DNA of 64,000 nucleotides from Plumapathes pennacea (taxonomy: Eukaryota; Cnidaria; Anthozoa; Antipatharia; Myriopathidae): contig OZ038473.1 of NCBI GenBank assembly GCA_964036295.1, forward strand, positions 5,239,501 to 5,303,500, written 5' to 3'. The translations under genes were made by a program, and so were the position numbers. Positions 52,772-63,832 of this stretch are shown here, in pieces. Within the stretch, counting starts at the first letter, position 1, and each line of letters opens with the position of its first letter. A model generated the notes under the pieces. That model searched no databases, was not told the origin of the DNA, and saw nothing but the letters and a program-made list of their open reading frames with translations.

Positions 52772-55342
52772 AGGAAGGCACTATTTAACACCCACCAAAA
52801 CCATGTGAGCCGAAATTGAAAATTTGCTGTCAGCGGTCATGCCGTCAAGTCTAACCAACATGGCGGCCGAGGCGAGCTTGTCACGATCTGCGGTACTTTG
52901 CGGTGAATGATACTCTTATAGTGTTAACGTAAGTAAAGTCAATCTTAAGACAATCTTCACGTTGTTGTCATTACTTAGAGTATATTTTTATCGGATTGTT
53001 CTCCGTTCCTGTACAACCATGAACATGGTTCTGAAGGTCGTTATCTATTTACGTAACTACAGTAAAAGTTAATAACATCCGCCAAAACAATGTGAGCTGA
53101 AAATTAAAAAACAAAAAGATGGCCTTCTGTTAATCTATGGAAGCACAAACTGAATTTTACCGATTCACCTTTTGGCTGGAAATTGGCATCATGACTACAA
53201 CTAGTTTATTTCCAGCGTAAGCTACTGTAAGTGGTTTCGGTGGATGTTATTTACTCTTTACTCTGGTGAATGGTGTAAATAACATCCGCCAAAACCATGT
53301 AGCGTGCGCTAAAAATAAGTTGTAATCATAATGCCGATTACTGGTCCATGTAAACTGGCAGTAAATAGTAGTACTAATGGGGTATTTTAGCAACTGGCCA
53401 TCAAACTTCATCATTGTTACTGAAAAATTTTAAACTTAAAGTCACTTTGCACTTTCTGTCACTGCCATTGACCGGCAAAAATACACATCTTGACCACCTA
53501 TTTAAAGCAAAAAGAACAGATTTTATAAATGGCATTGAGAACATTAATATCACAGATTTTGATGGCCATGTACTACATCATGACAAAACCTTCTATATGA
53601 ATTATATAATTCCCAGTTCCAATTCTGTTTCAATCAGATGAGAAATCAATATAGTTCTGACAAAGTTAACTAAACAGAAATGTTAATGTGTGTGCTCTGC
53701 TCACACATGAATGCATGCTTGATCCACTCTTGCCTTCCCCTCACTGACAAGTTCCATGATGATGTTTGCTCAGTGGATTGGGCTGTCATGCAGGTTCCAA
53801 TGCTGAATAGAGAGGGGAGGGGGTTTCAGTAAAGGTTGGTTTTGTATTAGATGCCAGTATTTCATTAAAATTTATTTTAAGTTGTACACTGACGGCTGGT
53901 ATTGTGTTACAAACAGCAAGATCCTGTTGGTCGTTCTTGACTTAAGTTGAAGTGCAGACTGCCTTTCTGTAAAGCCACATCAGAGATTCTTCTCTCTACT
54001 AGGTGGTTGGGGTTATGTTAGGTTTTTATGTATATCTTTGCTGGGCAATCATACTTCTTGGTGTCTTGCACCTGAAGAAGGCATGGTCACTTTGTTCATT
54101 TACCTGTTAGACATAATTTTAATGTTACACATCTCAATACCAGTTATAGTTATTTCTAAATAAGAAGATACCAGACTTCAGCAGTTCTAGACAATATGTG
54201 CTATGCAAGTTGTGTAGACATTTGAGGCATTTTGCTTTATGATTTTGACTACTTTTCACTCTGTTTAGAATACTGTATTTGATATTTGTTTTGATACTTT
54301 GTAAGGAATAAACACTGATGGTATGAAAGATAAGTGATGTTGCTTTAAAAAAATTGTCTAGTATAAAATCATATATGATTTTATTTTCTGCAACAATTTG
54401 CCTCTCTCTTTTGCCAGCTTTGCTTTTAAAATCTTGTTCCTATTTGGACCATGGTGGCACTCCAGGACTTTCTTCCCAATGATCATGAATGGGATCCCAT
54501 CAAACTCTATACCAGGGCCATCTGTACTGACTTCCTTCCATAGAATTTTGTGTTTTTTGCCACCTTAATGATTATACAATTGTTACAGTCAGAGACCGGA
54601 TCCTTAGGGACTGGTCATTATTTATGAAGGAAACAGGGGATTGGAGGGGGGTAGGGGTTGGTCATGTGCATATTTTTAGTCAGTATTATGCTGAGTAGTT
54701 AGTTATTGTTAAATTACACAGAGTGCAACTGTTATTGAAAATTAATAAACAAAGTGTGTGTGTGTGTGTGTGTGTGTGGGGGGGGGGGGGTCATTGCTTT
54801 TTAACATGGACTTTGAGAGGAAGTGGGGACTTTTGACTGATTAATTTTTCCACACCCGGCCTATTTCATAAATAAGGAATGGTCCTTTGCAATGTATAAA
54901 CTATTCCCCCGGCCTTTATCTATATGACAAAGAAACCTTTGAGCTTCCCAGTCAAAAGGTGAAACGGCAAAATCCAGTTTGTGCTCCATGAAAAACAGAA
55001 GGCAATTTTTTTAAATTTTCAGCTTACATGGTTTTGGCGGATGTTATTTACTTTTTACTGTAGTTACGTAAATAGATAACGACCTTCAGAACCATGTTCA
55101 TGGTTGTGCAGGAACGAAGAACAACCCGATAAAAATATACTCTAGGTAATGAAAATTGTCTTAAGACTCACTTTATTTACCTACACTACAAGACTATCAT
55201 TCACTGCAAAGCGCAGCAAGCAAGTTCGTGACATTGCTCGCCTTTGCCGCCATGTTGCTTAGACTTGACGTCATGACCGCTGACAGTAAATTATTTAATT
55301 TCGGCTCACATGGCTTTGGTGGGTGTTAAATAGTGCCTTCCT
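52772..55342. mobile_element. 2.57-kb TIR element with 7-bp target duplication
   Basis: Ends AGGAAGGCACTATTTAACAC and the inverse GTGTTAAATAGTGCCTTCCT. Inverse arms of about 335 bp at 52772-53110 and 55010-55342. CGAAAGG flanks it at 52765-52771 and 55343-55349, and the uninterrupted target is seen at 42050-42056 (inverse). An 8-bp reading (TCGAAAGG on the right) is also possible. The arms contain repeats of CATCCGCCAAAACCATGTG. A TSD of 7-8 bp would fit hAT or P-like elements, but no transposase was found. Confidence 0.85.
53111..55009. other. Core of the 2.57-kb element
   Basis: No recognisable transposase. A 75-codon open frame at 53414-53641 lacks an ATG start and domains. Contains a (GT)n plus G-run at about 54757-54791. 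An inverse pair of GGCGGATGTTATTTAC-type words occurs near 53240-53295. Confidence 0.5.
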
Positions 55343-55465
55343 CGAAAGGAAGCGGGATTTGCTCACGTCATGTTATTGAGCACGGCTGGGCGTGCACAAT
55401 AAAGTTATGGGGCACGCTCTTCGACCAATCAGAACTTGGCTTATATCGTGACTATGTTATAATAT
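55343..55465 (+). repeat. Exon-bearing repeat, copy B, right half
   Basis: Starts with the duplicated CGAAAGG, then AAGCGGGATTTGCTCACGTC, GTGCACAATAAAGTTATGG and ATATCGTGACTATGTTATA, matching the inverse of 41930-42056. Confidence 0.75.
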
Positions 55466-58019
55466 TGTTTTCATGACACTTATTCAGTAAAAATAAAATA
55501 GCATGCACAGTAACATGGCTGCCCAAATGATCTGAAAAGTGGAAAAATATCCTTGTCCAATACACTGCTGTTATAGACACCTGTCTCTGCTTACCAAGTA
55601 GCACAACCGGTGCCAGTCCCGGAAATGTGCCGACTGCCAAATTGGTAGTTTATGTGCAAGTAAAAACCAGGCATACACGGACTAAAACGGGAGCATAGCA
55701 AGAAAGAGTTGAAAGCTACGACACAGACAGAAAAACAGCGTGCAAAAGTTAATATATTTCAGATACAACTAAAATATCATGAACAATTCTATGAAGCCTT
55801 TATATACGGGATAAATCGACATTGGCATCACAGCTATAATTATGCTGAAACTGAAATATTTTTTTTCACTTCACCTTTTTCTTTGATGTTTTCAGCTTAA
55901 TAGCCTTTTATCTGGTTTCAATGAATAAAGTTAGTCTTTTTGGGTACTGAACGAATTGCTACTGTTATTATAATTGATTGAGTTTCCCGACATACGTTAT
56001 ACGTTTTGATGATGATAGACCCCCCTTAGGATTTTGTTGTTTATTATATTTTGAAGATATTCATTTTTAGTAGATAACCTGTTGCATTTTCTATAATATT
56101 CCATAATTGTGGGGGTTCTGGGCAATTAAGGGCTCCTCGTGGTGTCGATGAAATTATCCAAGACGGCGTTTCTAGTTTATTTTCAAAAAAGGTTTTATTT
56201 TCGAACAGAAGATATATATTTTCGTTTCACCATAACTTTACAAAGTAACCCTTAAACGCGGGCTCCACGGATATGCTTTATATTAAATGCAAAATGGCGG
56301 TATAAAGAAAGAAAACAAGAAGTTTCTTGCTTTTATCGGCACAAACAGAACTGTCAACTAAATAAACGGTTTTACACAGCAAAATTTACGTTTACAAGTC
56401 CCAATTGTGCATTTTCAGGTTATGTTTGTCAGCAATAGGCAGAGCAACAGACTAAGCGTGTCGGCCTATTTTTAAATCGCGTGCCAGATCCTCAGGCCCC
56501 ACGGGATATGTTTTACACTAAATGCAAAATGGTGGAATGAAGAAAGCAAGCAAGCAAGAAGAAATAATTTGACGGTTGAAGTCAGTGAACTAGTGTACTG
56601 ATCTTTAAGGACGTAATCCTTTCTTAATTACAATACTAGCATGCAGCCGGTGTTTTGTAACACAGGACTGTATTGGCACCGAGTCTGCCTTTGGCCACTG
56701 CCATATTGCTCCTGGCTTCAGATAAGGCTGAGCACACATGCTAATCAGCAATAAAATTCTCTTCCTCAGTCTGAGAGGAACTGGCCTCCATGGATGCATG
56801 CTTGAATCTCCTCTGCCGTACCTTGCTAAGACGGTTGACTGAACTAAGCACTTGGTACTCACCTGATTTCGTTGAGCAACTTTAATCTGCTCTACTTTTT
56901 CAGCCCGTTTGTGCCCCTGTTTGACGCATCAAATGCACTCACTGCGATAGGGCAATTCATGGCCCCATAGCCTCGTCCGTTGAACTTTTAGCCTTGGAGA
57001 GGTGCCGTGTCACTTGGCACTCTCCTAGCGTCGTGCTCTAATTTATTGGTTTGTACAGGCAAGAGGCTGCGCTCCCAGCTAAACATATGTTTACCGTGAA
57101 CTTCAAAAACTGATATTCAATCTTTTCTATCTGCTCCAGAGTCTCTGGTGCCTCTCACGAAGATGAAAAGTACGTTATTTAGGACTTAGTCTCTGGCTTT
57201 GATAACTCGAAATTTAGTCAGTGTCCACCCTCTGTTAGATCAAAATTTTTACCACTGCTATTTCTTGTCATGTTCGGCAACAGTGGCCTCCGATAGACGT
57301 GAGTGACACACAATTGCTCAGCTTTGTGGCCCATTTAGTTTTCTCCCATTTTAGAGTAGTGGCGAACCACTCGAAGCTCTGGAGCTACGTAAGCGTTGAG
57401 TTCATCCTTACCATAGACGAATGACGAGAGTTTAGGTGCCTTAACCCGTTTCTTGTTATTAGGTGCGTGCCTGGGAAGCAGAGGGCTGCTCTAGCTCCAT
57501 GTGTGCAAGCTGCAACTCATGCTCTAGTTTGGATGCTTCTATTCTCTTTTTCTGTCTGCGCAGTTCAGTTGTGTAGGCTCTCTCTCCTCGTGTGCTCTTC
57601 TGCGCCTCTATTCTTTGACTGTTATTTTAACCACAAACGCGAGGAGTTCTGCTTCTTTTAGACTATTGTTTTTTTCCTATGCGCAGAAGCTACTCCATAA
57701 TTCTAAATGTTTGAGACACACAGTCAAAGCTTCGTTTACGAGGAAAACACGGTACTTCGATTTCTCCCAAAATTATTTCTGTAAACTATACTTCTCGGCT
57801 TGTTTTGCAACTTCCCTGGATTCGCCAGTCCAGCAAACAAGTATTCTGCTCTTTCCCAGACTAGCGCTAACCTTACGGATTTTGTGCAATGGCAAGCATT
57901 TAATTATTTGCAAACACAACTCACATTATTTTAAGCGCAGTAGTCTTTAAAGCTTAGAGTATCTCGTGTCAAACAGACTATACACATGACTTAGTTGGAC
58001 ACACATCCACTTGGTAAAA
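55466..58019. other. Non-coding stretch
   Basis: No exon or repeat could be supported. ATGCAAAATGG-containing words recur near 56288 and 56522 with similar surroundings, hinting at a short local duplication. Confidence 0.35.
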
Positions 58020-58906
58020 TAGGTTACAATATACTTCTCAGAAGTTTTCAATATTGTTGCATTGTTGCCTAGTACATGTACAAAAGCAAAAAAATCCCAT
58101 GCCATAAAAATATAACCCTAACCCTATACTCTCCTCCTCCTCCCCCCCCCCCCCCCCGTGAGTGAAAATGGAAAAATACATTAGAAACATACAATAATTG
58201 TAAAGAATATTAGACAAAGGAGATTAAGATTCGCACATTATCCACCACTGGAAGATGCTGTGAGACATGAGAAGAGCATCAGTTTAGTTCTGTATTGACA
58301 TTCTTATCTTAAAAAAGTCTCATTTCCCATGTCATGTGGGTATAAACTAACTCTTCCTAATCACAGAAAGATACCTTTTCCAGTTGGACTTAGTGAACTT
58401 CATGTTTGTCTTCATATTAGGGACCTATGGAAAACAAAACAAGCATCAAAGTATATAATTTAGAATGTTGTCAAGTGTGCTGGAGATAGGTGGGTGGGGA
58501 ATAATATCTCACCAGAAACTTGTTCAAAAGAAAACTTATTAAACTAACATCACCAATTCTATCTAGGAAAAGGAAGAAATTAATGTAGTAAAGAGCTGGC
58601 TTAAGTAAAATGATACTAGGGTGAATGCAAATTGACTCGTTTGGCTTATAATTATGCATCTTTGCAAATTGATTGTTGACGTTCAGTCCACTGAAGGCAT
58701 TTACTTGTCAGTGTTATCTAATTTGAACTTGTTTAGATCATGGCAATTTTTTTCTACCCACACCAGCTACTAAATACAGTAAATATCTTCTGAGCATTAC
58801 TTTATATACAGTAATGCATATAGTACAGCTAAAGAGCTAATTCAAAAAAAGCAAAAAGAAATGTAGCAATAAATTACGTTCTTTTCCTGGTACCAAATTG
58901 ACAAAA
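58020..58906 (+). repeat. Duplicated segment, copy 2
   Basis: Same as 27466-28334 with small differences, including a C-run at about 58141-58157. Ends AAATTGACAAAA, where the TIR element is inserted. Confidence 0.85.
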
Positions 58907-59276
58907 CTAGACTGGCGTTGCCAGTGAGCTCGCAGCATGAGTTGGGTCGAGACCAGAATAAACTAAAATGCCAGCAAGAAGAACTGAGTAATGCGTGACT
59001 TATTGCTCACGGGGGCCTGGGGCCCAAGCGAGCTTAAAAACGCAAATTTTTATTTTTATTTATTTTTTCTTTTTGTCGGTCGAGAATCAGCACACGGTGA
59101 TTGGTTCATATTATCACGTGCTAAGCGATGACGTAATTGACTTCGCTAAACAATTCGAGATGTGGCCAGTGAATTGCTCGTTACTTGCGTGTAAAAGTTA
59201 ACTGCATCCCATCCAAACTCAACACTATTTGGCTCTGTGGAATAAGCACGGATAAACTGGATTTTCGGGAACGATT

Positions 59277-59459
59277 TTGGCTTGCGTTCACCGCGGAAGC
59301 TTTGAGAATAGCCGTAAACAAATATTTGATGGATACCGCTGGGGGATTGCTAATATCTCTGTCGCCGATAAATATTTAGTCCCGACGAAACTTTCTGTGG
59401 CGACACGAAATACTTTTGGGAAGATAACAGGGCGAAAACAGAAACCAAAGCTATGGTGA
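59277..59459 (+). CDS. Small conserved ORF of the TIR element, copy 2
   Basis: Counterpart of 41296-41487, reading FDGYRWGIANISVADKYL, then TKLSVATRNTFGKITGRK and QKPKLW before TGA. The open frame starts at TTG, so the ATG has been lost here. Unknown function. Confidence 0.3.
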   Translation: MACVHRGSFENSRKQIFDGYRWGIANISVADKYLVPTKLSVATRNTFGKITGRKQKPKLW

Positions 59460-59681
59460 GCTTTAGCCGTAAAACAATGACGCTTTATGCTTTACTCTGT
59501 GCATGACATCTGTTGCCTCCTAAAATTCTTCTGCGTATTCGTACATTGCCTGTTGAAGTGTTTCTTTCATTCAATCATGTAGCCTTTGTTTCGCAATGGT
59601 CATTGAATACCAGAAATGAAAAATACACCGAAATAATTCTGAGGATTGAGTTTGCAGTCACAAATGGACTGAACACACTGT

Positions 59682-61175
59682 GAACAAAACCGCAATAATA
59701 TTGTCCCCGAACGAAGTGAGGGAAATACTCACGACGCTAATGCAGTAGTATTATTGCCTTATCGGAGACTCCAAGCGGGTCGCCATCTCGAAATCTAATG
59801 TTCGTCTGTCAGTCTGTCAGTCTGTCGTGCGACCTCGTCCCCAGTTCCTATCGCGTCGCTGCAGAACCAATAACAAAGGCCCTGTAGTTTTATTCGCAAT
59901 AGAGTGGTAAAGTGATGACGTCATAAAAATATTTTTTCGGAAATAATGGACTTTGCGCAATTCTTCGGAATGGCCTATCTAAAAAAAGTTCACACAGAAA
60001 AAATTGGCTCTTTAGTGCATTAAACAGCTGAGATAATGGCTTTTGAAGTTCAAATTGCTTCATACTAAACCCTCTTATTTGGTGTTGGTTCCTTTGATTT
60101 GGAACCAACGCTAAATAAGAGAGTTTAGTTAAGACTATCTCGAACTTTAAACTTCTCTATCTTCGCTTTCAGTAGGGCTAGCGATTTGAAATTTTGCACA
60201 CGTTCTTTCAGCAGCTGTGTATATCGCATGATGTGATTTTGAGGTTTAAATGGAAAGGTTTGCAAAATGACGACGTCACACTTTACCACTCTATAAGAGA
60301 AATTAGATTGAACGAAGCAACTACAGTAATATCGTAGCTGTGTTCACGAAAACGGAAAACTTGAAAACCGGAAAACTTGAAACACAACAGTCTCGCGAAG
60401 CTCGTCTTCAAAAGAGAAGGGAACAGGCACGAGCAAGGCGGAATCGTGAAACGATCAAACAGCGCCAAATTCGTCTCGACAAAAGACGGTACTATGACCG
60501 AGAGCATCATCAACAGAAGCGTGCCGAAGAAACGACTCCGAAAAGAAAACAGCGCATGAATGCCGATCAAAAGCGACATGACGAGAAGCGGGTAACACAG
60601 ACAACTCCGCAAAGACAAGAGCGCTTGAAAGCGATTCGAGACCTTCAGGAGAAAATGCGGGCCGAAGAGAAGACTCCGCAAAGACAACAGCGCATGAATG
60701 CCGACCAAAAGCGACATGAACAGAAGCGGGTAACACAGACAACTCCGCAAAGAGAACAGCGCTTGAAAGCGAATTGTGACCTTCAGGAGAAAAAGCGGAC
60801 CGAAGAGAAGACTCCGCAAAGACAACAGCGCATGAATGCCGACCAAAAGCGACATCAACAGAAGCGGGCAACACAGACAACTCTGCAAAGAGAATCCAAT
60901 CGCCAGCGAGTAGCTTCCCGACATAGCAATGAATCATCTGAACAGAATACCCGCAGACTTCAAGCTCAAAATGAAGGCAACACTCGACGCCGACAACAGC
61001 GTGCTGCAGTTGTCGAAGAACGTCGCAGCCAAAAACAACAATATTTGCATAACCGTGGGTGGACAAATCCAGAAACTTCTCCATTCCACGAACAAGAGTG
61101 GGTACGGGAAGATCTCACTGCCTTTCACAGCTTTGAGGGAAATCTCCGACACTGAACAAAACCGCAATAATATTG
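59682..61175 (+). mobile_element. Helitron-type fragment, copy 4, flanked by a 22-bp duplication
   Basis: Inserted sequence 59704-61153. GAACAAAACCGCAATAATAT plus TG occurs at 59682-59703 and again at 61154-61175, while the copy at 41 kb has it once. The insert starts TCCCCGAACG and the leader shared by the family, and holds the longest ORF. Helitrons normally make no target duplication, so either the assignment is wrong or the piece was inserted by another route, such as repair of a staggered break. Confidence 0.6.
60340..61155 (+). CDS. Lys/Arg/Gln-rich repeat protein, Helitron-associated type
   Basis: A 271-codon open frame from GTG 60340; the first ATG in frame is at 60557 or nearby, so the true start is uncertain. 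It contains three tandem 46-residue modules (AEEKTPQRQQRMNADQKRH, then KRVTQTTPQREQRLKA and DLQEK), highly charged and probably a long helix. The end (WTNPETSPFHEQEW, then LTAFHSFEGNLRH) resembles the FH.FG.L segment that precedes a Cys-rich region in long Helitron and PIF1-helicase polyproteins of invertebrates. Here it stops at TGA 61153-61155, exactly at the insertion border. Replicase and helicase parts are missing, so function is unlikely. Confidence 0.55.
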   Translation: MFTKTENLKTGKLETQQSREARLQKRREQARARRNRETIKQRQIRLDKRRYYDREHHQQKRAEETTPKRKQRMNADQKRHDEKRVTQTTPQRQERLKAIRDLQEKMRAEEKTPQRQQRMNADQKRHEQKRVTQTTPQREQRLKANCDLQEKKRTEEKTPQRQQRMNADQKRHQQKRATQTTLQRESNRQRVASRHSNESSEQNTRRLQAQNEGNTRRRQQRAAVVEERRSQKQQYLHNRGWTNPETSPFHEQEWVREDLTAFHSFEGNLRH

Positions 61176-61640
61176 TAAACATCTCTCGTGTGACATTCCT
61201 CGCTTTCAATTTTATATTTGTTACAGAGCACGAATACTCGAAAGCCTGATACTCCAGAAGAAACGTATTGAGTTAATAAAAGAAAACACATAAGTAGTGA
61301 AGCGAAGGCTGGATTAATCGTGACCTCTGATTAAAAATAAGAGTCGAGGTCAAACTGTCATAATTGATTGTGCATAAAAAGATATGTCACGCATTCTCAA
61401 GATGCAGGGTCGCTCAACCTTTAAGAAGCAAGTGTATGAGTGTTGTAATAATAATTTTTAGTTTAATCAAGGTGTCAAAAGAGCAAGGTGTCAAAAGCCA
61501 AGTTCTCTATACTGTGTGATATTTTTATGGTGAGAAACTGGAAGTCTCTCTTGGGAGTTCGCTCTTGTCCCCTACTTTCCATTTTATATTCTGGTCTCGA
61601 CCCAACTCACGCCGCGAGCTCACTGGCAAGGCCAATCTAG

Positions 61641-62075
61641 TCTTTTTATGTAATCAGAATACACAATGTGCTGGTAGGCTGAAGCCACAGAATAGGGCTC
61701 AAAGGCCACGGTGGTAGCGGGCATTACCCCCTGATCTACCAAAAAAAAAAAAAAAAATTGTGAGCCCAAGTAATAGCAGCCATGGACAGCTTACGATTTA
61801 TCTTTTTATGTACAATCGATTTCGAACACTTACTTCTAATCATAAGTAAAACAACAACAGGCCACAGGTTCTTCGTTGCCATCTTAATTAATTATTTCAT
61901 TGCTGTCCCTCCCTGTGTTCTTCTTCTTCTTCTTCTTCTTCTTCTTCTTCTTCTTCTTGTTACGTTTCCGACAATTTTCTTTATCATCGGAACAAACACT
62001 GTCCGATTTGGACTGATTGGAATGAAGCGTCGGGAACACTGTGGTTCTTTTCAAAGAGGAACACAGTGATCCTGA
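61641..62075. other. Simple repeats and non-coding sequence
   Basis: Poly(A) at about 61741-61757 and (CTT)n at about 61918-61957. No gene. Confidence 0.7.
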
Positions 62076-62400
62076 CCAGTTTTCATATTTCGGAACACAT
62101 AGGACTAATGTGTCCCGATCCGTGTCCGATTTGTTCCAATTATGTGTTCCGATCCGAGCGAAACGGTCCCGATGATTTTCCATTTTTCGGAACATTGCAA
62201 TCCACCAACGATTTGTTCCGATTTGCATGTTCCGATCCAAGGACCGAAACGGTCCCGATTATTTTTCATGTTGCGCAACATTACGATCCAATAATGATTT
62301 GTTTCGATTGTGTGTTCCGATTCGAGGCCCGAAACAGTCCGACAAAGAGTTTCGGAACTAATTGTTCCATCGTCTCTGATGTGTCTCGGATAGAACTTCG
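62076..62400 (+). repeat. 86-bp degenerate tandem repeat
   Basis: AAACGGTCCC at 62161 and 62247 and AAACAGTCC at 62332 (spacing 86 and 85). The unit contains TTTTTCGGAACATT, GATTTGTTCCGATT and TGTTCCGATCC. Three to four copies. Confidence 0.8.
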
Positions 62401-62649
62401 GTAAGTCTGGGTAGTTCTTGTTGCTCGCACAGTAAAACTATTGCTTTACACTTGTAGATAGATACTTATAGATAGGCACAGAATTCAGAACGTTTAAACC
62501 TACTTTCACTGAAGCTGTGCGTCTAAAGTATAAATTGTCAGTGAAAGTGAATTAGAGCAGTGACTACAGCCTCTTAGAGTTTCATTGCTTTATCGATTAA
62601 GAGATGGTCACTACTTCGCTTCACTTTCTTAGGCTACATAGCGGTTAAG

Positions 62650-62982
62650 ATGGATAAGACGGATATAGCGGATATGGCTGCCTATGCGCCAATTATTTAT
62701 GGCCACATAGTCAACGTGTGGTCCTTCGTGAAATCCCTCAGTTGCGAAAACTCAGAGAAAGTCAACTTTATTGAACATCCGATTGATGAGTGTTATTATG
62801 CGCGGTTTCAGACAGTGTATGAAGTGCGTTTTGAAACTTTCTTGTCCAGACAAAATCACTCATGCCTGGTCACCTGGGATTCTTTAACACAAAGGCTTTG
62901 CTCACTTGTTCAGACTTGTTCAAAACTGACGTTTTTTACTGGTCAGTTTATAATTGAATCTATAGTGTCCGAGGCAGTGTAG
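62650..62982 (+). CDS. Hypothetical 110-codon ORF
   Basis: ATG at 62650 (TTAAGATGG) and TAG at 62980-62982. The product MDKTDIADMAAYAPIIYGH... has no recognised domain. Its 3' end overlaps the minus-strand gene by about 23 bases. It might be a real single-exon gene or chance. Confidence 0.2.
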   Translation: MDKTDIADMAAYAPIIYGHIVNVWSFVKSLSCENSEKVNFIEHPIDECYYARFQTVYEVRFETFLSRQNHSCLVTWDSLTQRLCSLVQTCSKLTFFTGQFIIESIVSEAV

Positions 62983-63832
62983 GTTCTTGTTCGGGCAACA
63001 ACAAGGCAAGATCACTCACACTGTGACCATCATCAAGGCTCGTGGTTTTGCTGGACGTGTTGGGGCACATTCCAGAGTCGTCGTCGACATTTTGGGCGAT
63101 GGTAGGCGGATAGTCGTCCAACCTTGCGATTAATGAAACTTCGTCGGGCGCAATGAGCTTCAGCTCCAACAGCATCTTTCTCTGGCACTCAACTGCATAC
63201 CGGACGTCGCGTGCGCTGTCCGTGGCCTCGTGGAACATTCGCAATTTGTTGATGTTGATTTCCATAAAATCCCTGCAGTTTTGCCCCTCGTTGGTCAGCG
63301 GTGGCAATATGGTCATCTCCCGATTCTGGTCAAATGTCTCCCGTTCTTTTGCTCGCAACCACCTTTTTTCGAAGACTGCTTCTACGCGTTTCTTGAGGGC
63401 GATGGTCTCCTCTTCCTTTTCTTTTTGATAGATCGCAAGCCTCCGTTTTACGGCGATCCTGTGGAGATGGGGTGGAATTCCTGGCACTGCTCTGAAGCTC
63501 GTCAAGTTCTTCTTCCTGCAGGAGACCCTCGGTGATGAGTGCCTGTTTTCTGTGTCCTTGCGCTCTCTCAGGAGTTGTTCTACTGCCTCAGTTTTTCCTT
63601 TGGACTCCTCCAGCAGCGTAGAGAGTTGCCAGTGCCTTAAACTGCCTGGTACGCTCTGCTTTAACTCGCGCTCCAGTTTCGTCTGTTCTTTGTGAGCCTC
63701 GTCGTCACTAGACTCCCCTTCAGAGCAGCGATCTTCAGTGTCTTCAGAATCACTTTCTGGTTCTGTGTCGGAGTCTGTTCGCGCCTCGGCCTCCCCCGCG
63801 TTTCCCTCTGGTTCCAGTGTGGCGGTACACAT
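62960..63832 (-). CDS. Hypothetical acidic/coiled protein
   Basis: An open frame of about 290 codons. I take ATG at 63832-63830 as the start; alternatively the sequence TTGTGTTGCAG ending at 63836 is a 3' splice site and the exon begins there. Residues about 5-50 are rich in Asp, Glu and Ser (DSDTEPESDSEDTED), typical of nuclear proteins. Residues about 60-92 (SLRHWQLSTLLEESKGKTEA, VEQLLRER) look like a SAP-type helix-turn-helix. A Lys/Glu-rich helical segment follows (QKEKEEETIALKKRVEAVF). The C-terminus has a short acidic Leu-rich motif (SVSDLALLLPEQEP). No family is recognised with confidence. Codon use is regular and the frame uninterrupted, so this is probably a real gene or a recent transposon gene. 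Confidence 0.6.
   Translation of the reverse strand: MCTATLEPEGNAGEAEARTDSDTEPESDSEDTEDRCSEGESSDDEAHKEQTKLERELKQSVPGSLRHWQLSTLLEESKGKTEAVEQLLRERKDTENRHSSPRVSCRKKNLTSFRAVPGIPPHLHRIAVKRRLAIYQKEKEEETIALKKRVEAVFEKRWLRAKERETFDQNREMTILPPLTNEGQNCRDFMEININKLRMFHEATDSARDVRYAVECQRKMLLELKLIAPDEVSLIARLDDYPPTIAQNVDDDSGMCPNTSSKTTSLDDGHSVSDLALLLPEQEPTLPRTL

Larger units (their letters stand above)
58907..61640 (+). mobile_element. 2.7-kb TIR element (CTAGACTGGC family)
   Basis: The left end 58907-58970, CTAGACTGGCGTTGCCAGTG onward, is the inverse of 61580-61640 ending CAATCTAG, about 60 bp with several mismatches. A related copy lies inverted at 40571-41507. Interrupted by a Helitron-type fragment at 59704-61175. 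No transposase recognised. Left flank AAAA, right flank TCTTT; no clear target duplication. Confidence 0.65.
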
